Source: Karalla daura
Lineage: Eukaryota; Chordata; Actinopteri; Chaetodontiformes; Leiognathidae
DNA: 64,000 nt
Direction: 5' to 3'
Assembly (NCBI GenBank): GCA_029224185.1
Contig: CM055189.1
Coordinates: 28,085,457 to 28,149,456, forward strand
In this document: positions 63,805 through 64,000 of the stretch, one piece after another
Layout of the letters: every line of letters starts with the position of its first letter
Position numbering within the stretch: the first letter of the stretch is position 1
Translations under genes and position numbers: made by a program
The notes under the pieces: model-generated
Database searches by the model: none
Told to the model about the DNA's origin: nothing
What the model saw: the letters and a program-made list of their open reading frames with translations, nothing else

Positions 63805-64000
63805 GTGTCAGGGCGTTCTGGAGACTCTCCCCGACGGCGTGACAGTGAGCTCATATTCCAGATTGGGGAAAGCGTTGTCTCCAGAGAGCCAAATGTTTAT
63901 CACTTGGCCAATTTGGGTTTTACCATACGAATGAATGGGAAAAACAGAACTCCACAAACAAACATTCGCAACGTTGCTATCCTTTGACTTTGAAACTTCA
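63805..64000 (+). repeat. Partial monomer R83 (truncated by window end)
   Basis: The first 196 bases of a monomer, with GTGTCAGGG, CCCCGACGGCG, CCAGAGAGCC and TACCATACG. The array continues past the window. Confidence 0.93.

Larger units (their letters stand above)
1..64000 (+). repeat. Satellite DNA array, ~770-bp monomer, about 83 copies, fills the window
   Basis: One monomer type repeats head to tail without interruption. Phase markers (GTGTCAGGG, tolerant to one change) fall at 716, 1486, 2253, 3020, 3786, 4552, 5324, 6095, 6862, 7628, 8400, 9171, 9942, 10708 and so on to 63805, with spacings of 765-773 bp (mean 769.4 over 82 monomers). All copies have the same orientation; orientation here is arbitrary. 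Length differences come from a few recurrent indels: AAAC one or two times, TTTTCATTT/TTTTATTT, AAAGGGCCCC/AAAGGCCCC, ATTTAAAC/ATTTTAAAT, GGCTTTTTCCC/GGGTTTTCCC, and T-run changes before CCAG or GCAG. Neither edge of the array is inside the window. The family is not one I recognise. Arrays like this are known from eukaryotic centromeric and other heterochromatin; that location is inference. Confidence 0.98.

Noticed and set aside
76..63987. Hundreds of 60-167 codon ORFs on both strands
   Set aside because: They recur with the 770-bp period in several overlapping frames of the same DNA. A one-base indel (AAAGGGCCCC/AAAGGCCCC, ATTTAAAC/ATTTTAAAT) swaps the carboxyl half of the product between monomers, and no known domain is visible. 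They are shadows of the repeat.
1..64000. CENP-B box (TTCG....A..CGGG core)
   Set aside because: I looked for the core on both strands at the TTCG and CCCG occurrences (TTCGCTC, ATTCGCAACG, ACCCGTGCG) and none fits the spacing.
1..64000. CRISPR array
   Set aside because: The repeats are about 770 bp and directly abutting with no unique spacers, unlike 20-50 bp repeats with 30-40 bp spacers.
1..64000. Tandem gene cluster such as snRNA, tRNA or histone repeats
   Set aside because: No tRNA A/B box pair, no U1/U2/U5/U6 conserved segment and no histone-like reading frame was seen in the monomer.
1..64000. Transposon origin (terminal repeats, target-site duplication, transposase)
   Set aside because: No terminal inverted or long terminal repeats delimit a unit, no insertion boundary exists in the window, and no transposase or reverse transcriptase motif is visible.

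Overview
The whole window is one uninterrupted tandem satellite array. A monomer of about 770 bp repeats head to tail on one strand from the first base to the last. Using the conserved GTGTCAGGG string as a phase marker, I placed 82 marker positions (R1 at 716 to R83 at 63805). An 83rd marker (R66) was removed by a 35-bp deletion near 50726. Intervals between markers run from 765 to 773 bp, and 63,089 bp over 82 monomers gives 769.4 bp on average. A partial monomer of 715 bp precedes R1 and a partial of 196 bp ends the window. I found no unique sequence, no transposon, no RNA gene and no protein gene that I would defend.

The organism is almost certainly a eukaryote, because tens of kilobases of homogenised tandem monomer with higher-order repeats is the signature of centromeric, pericentromeric or other constitutive heterochromatin. 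Many differences between monomers are C-to-T or G-to-A changes at CpG dinucleotides. This suggests a genome with germline CpG methylation (for example a vertebrate or a plant), but I cannot name the taxon.

The array is a patchwork of higher-order repeats (HORs) with several periods. About 1.9-8.9 kb holds a five-monomer unit and its four-monomer copy (3,842 and 3,076 bp, differing by one 766-bp monomer). 10.6-12.2 kb is a 770-bp tandem pair. 12.2-18.1 kb is mixed. 18.06-21.19 kb is a dimer HOR (1,536 bp). 21.3-29.2 kb is two copies of a five-monomer HOR a-b-c-d-e (3,849 bp). 29.2-38.4 kb holds a 3,857-bp five-monomer derivative, then a seven-monomer derivative created through a chimeric monomer at 35350. 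38.4-46 kb holds hybrids and a 772-bp local amplification. 46-57.6 kb is mixed, with a deletion at 50726 and a 770-bp pair at about 52.9-54.5 kb. 57.6-62 kb repeats the c-d-e-a order and a block that also lies 15,369 bp upstream.

Each monomer carries conserved small structures: a 14-bp perfect palindrome, a 9-10 bp stem-loop, a hairpin around GGGAGACTCCC, and a CCAAT-bearing segment that gains a CACGTG E-box in some classes. Open reading frames of 60-167 codons recur on both strands, but they are by-products of the repeat. Single-base indels between monomers switch their frames freely, so I do not annotate them as genes. The most interesting biology here is the recombination history: nested HOR births, half-monomer shuffling and patchy gene conversion.
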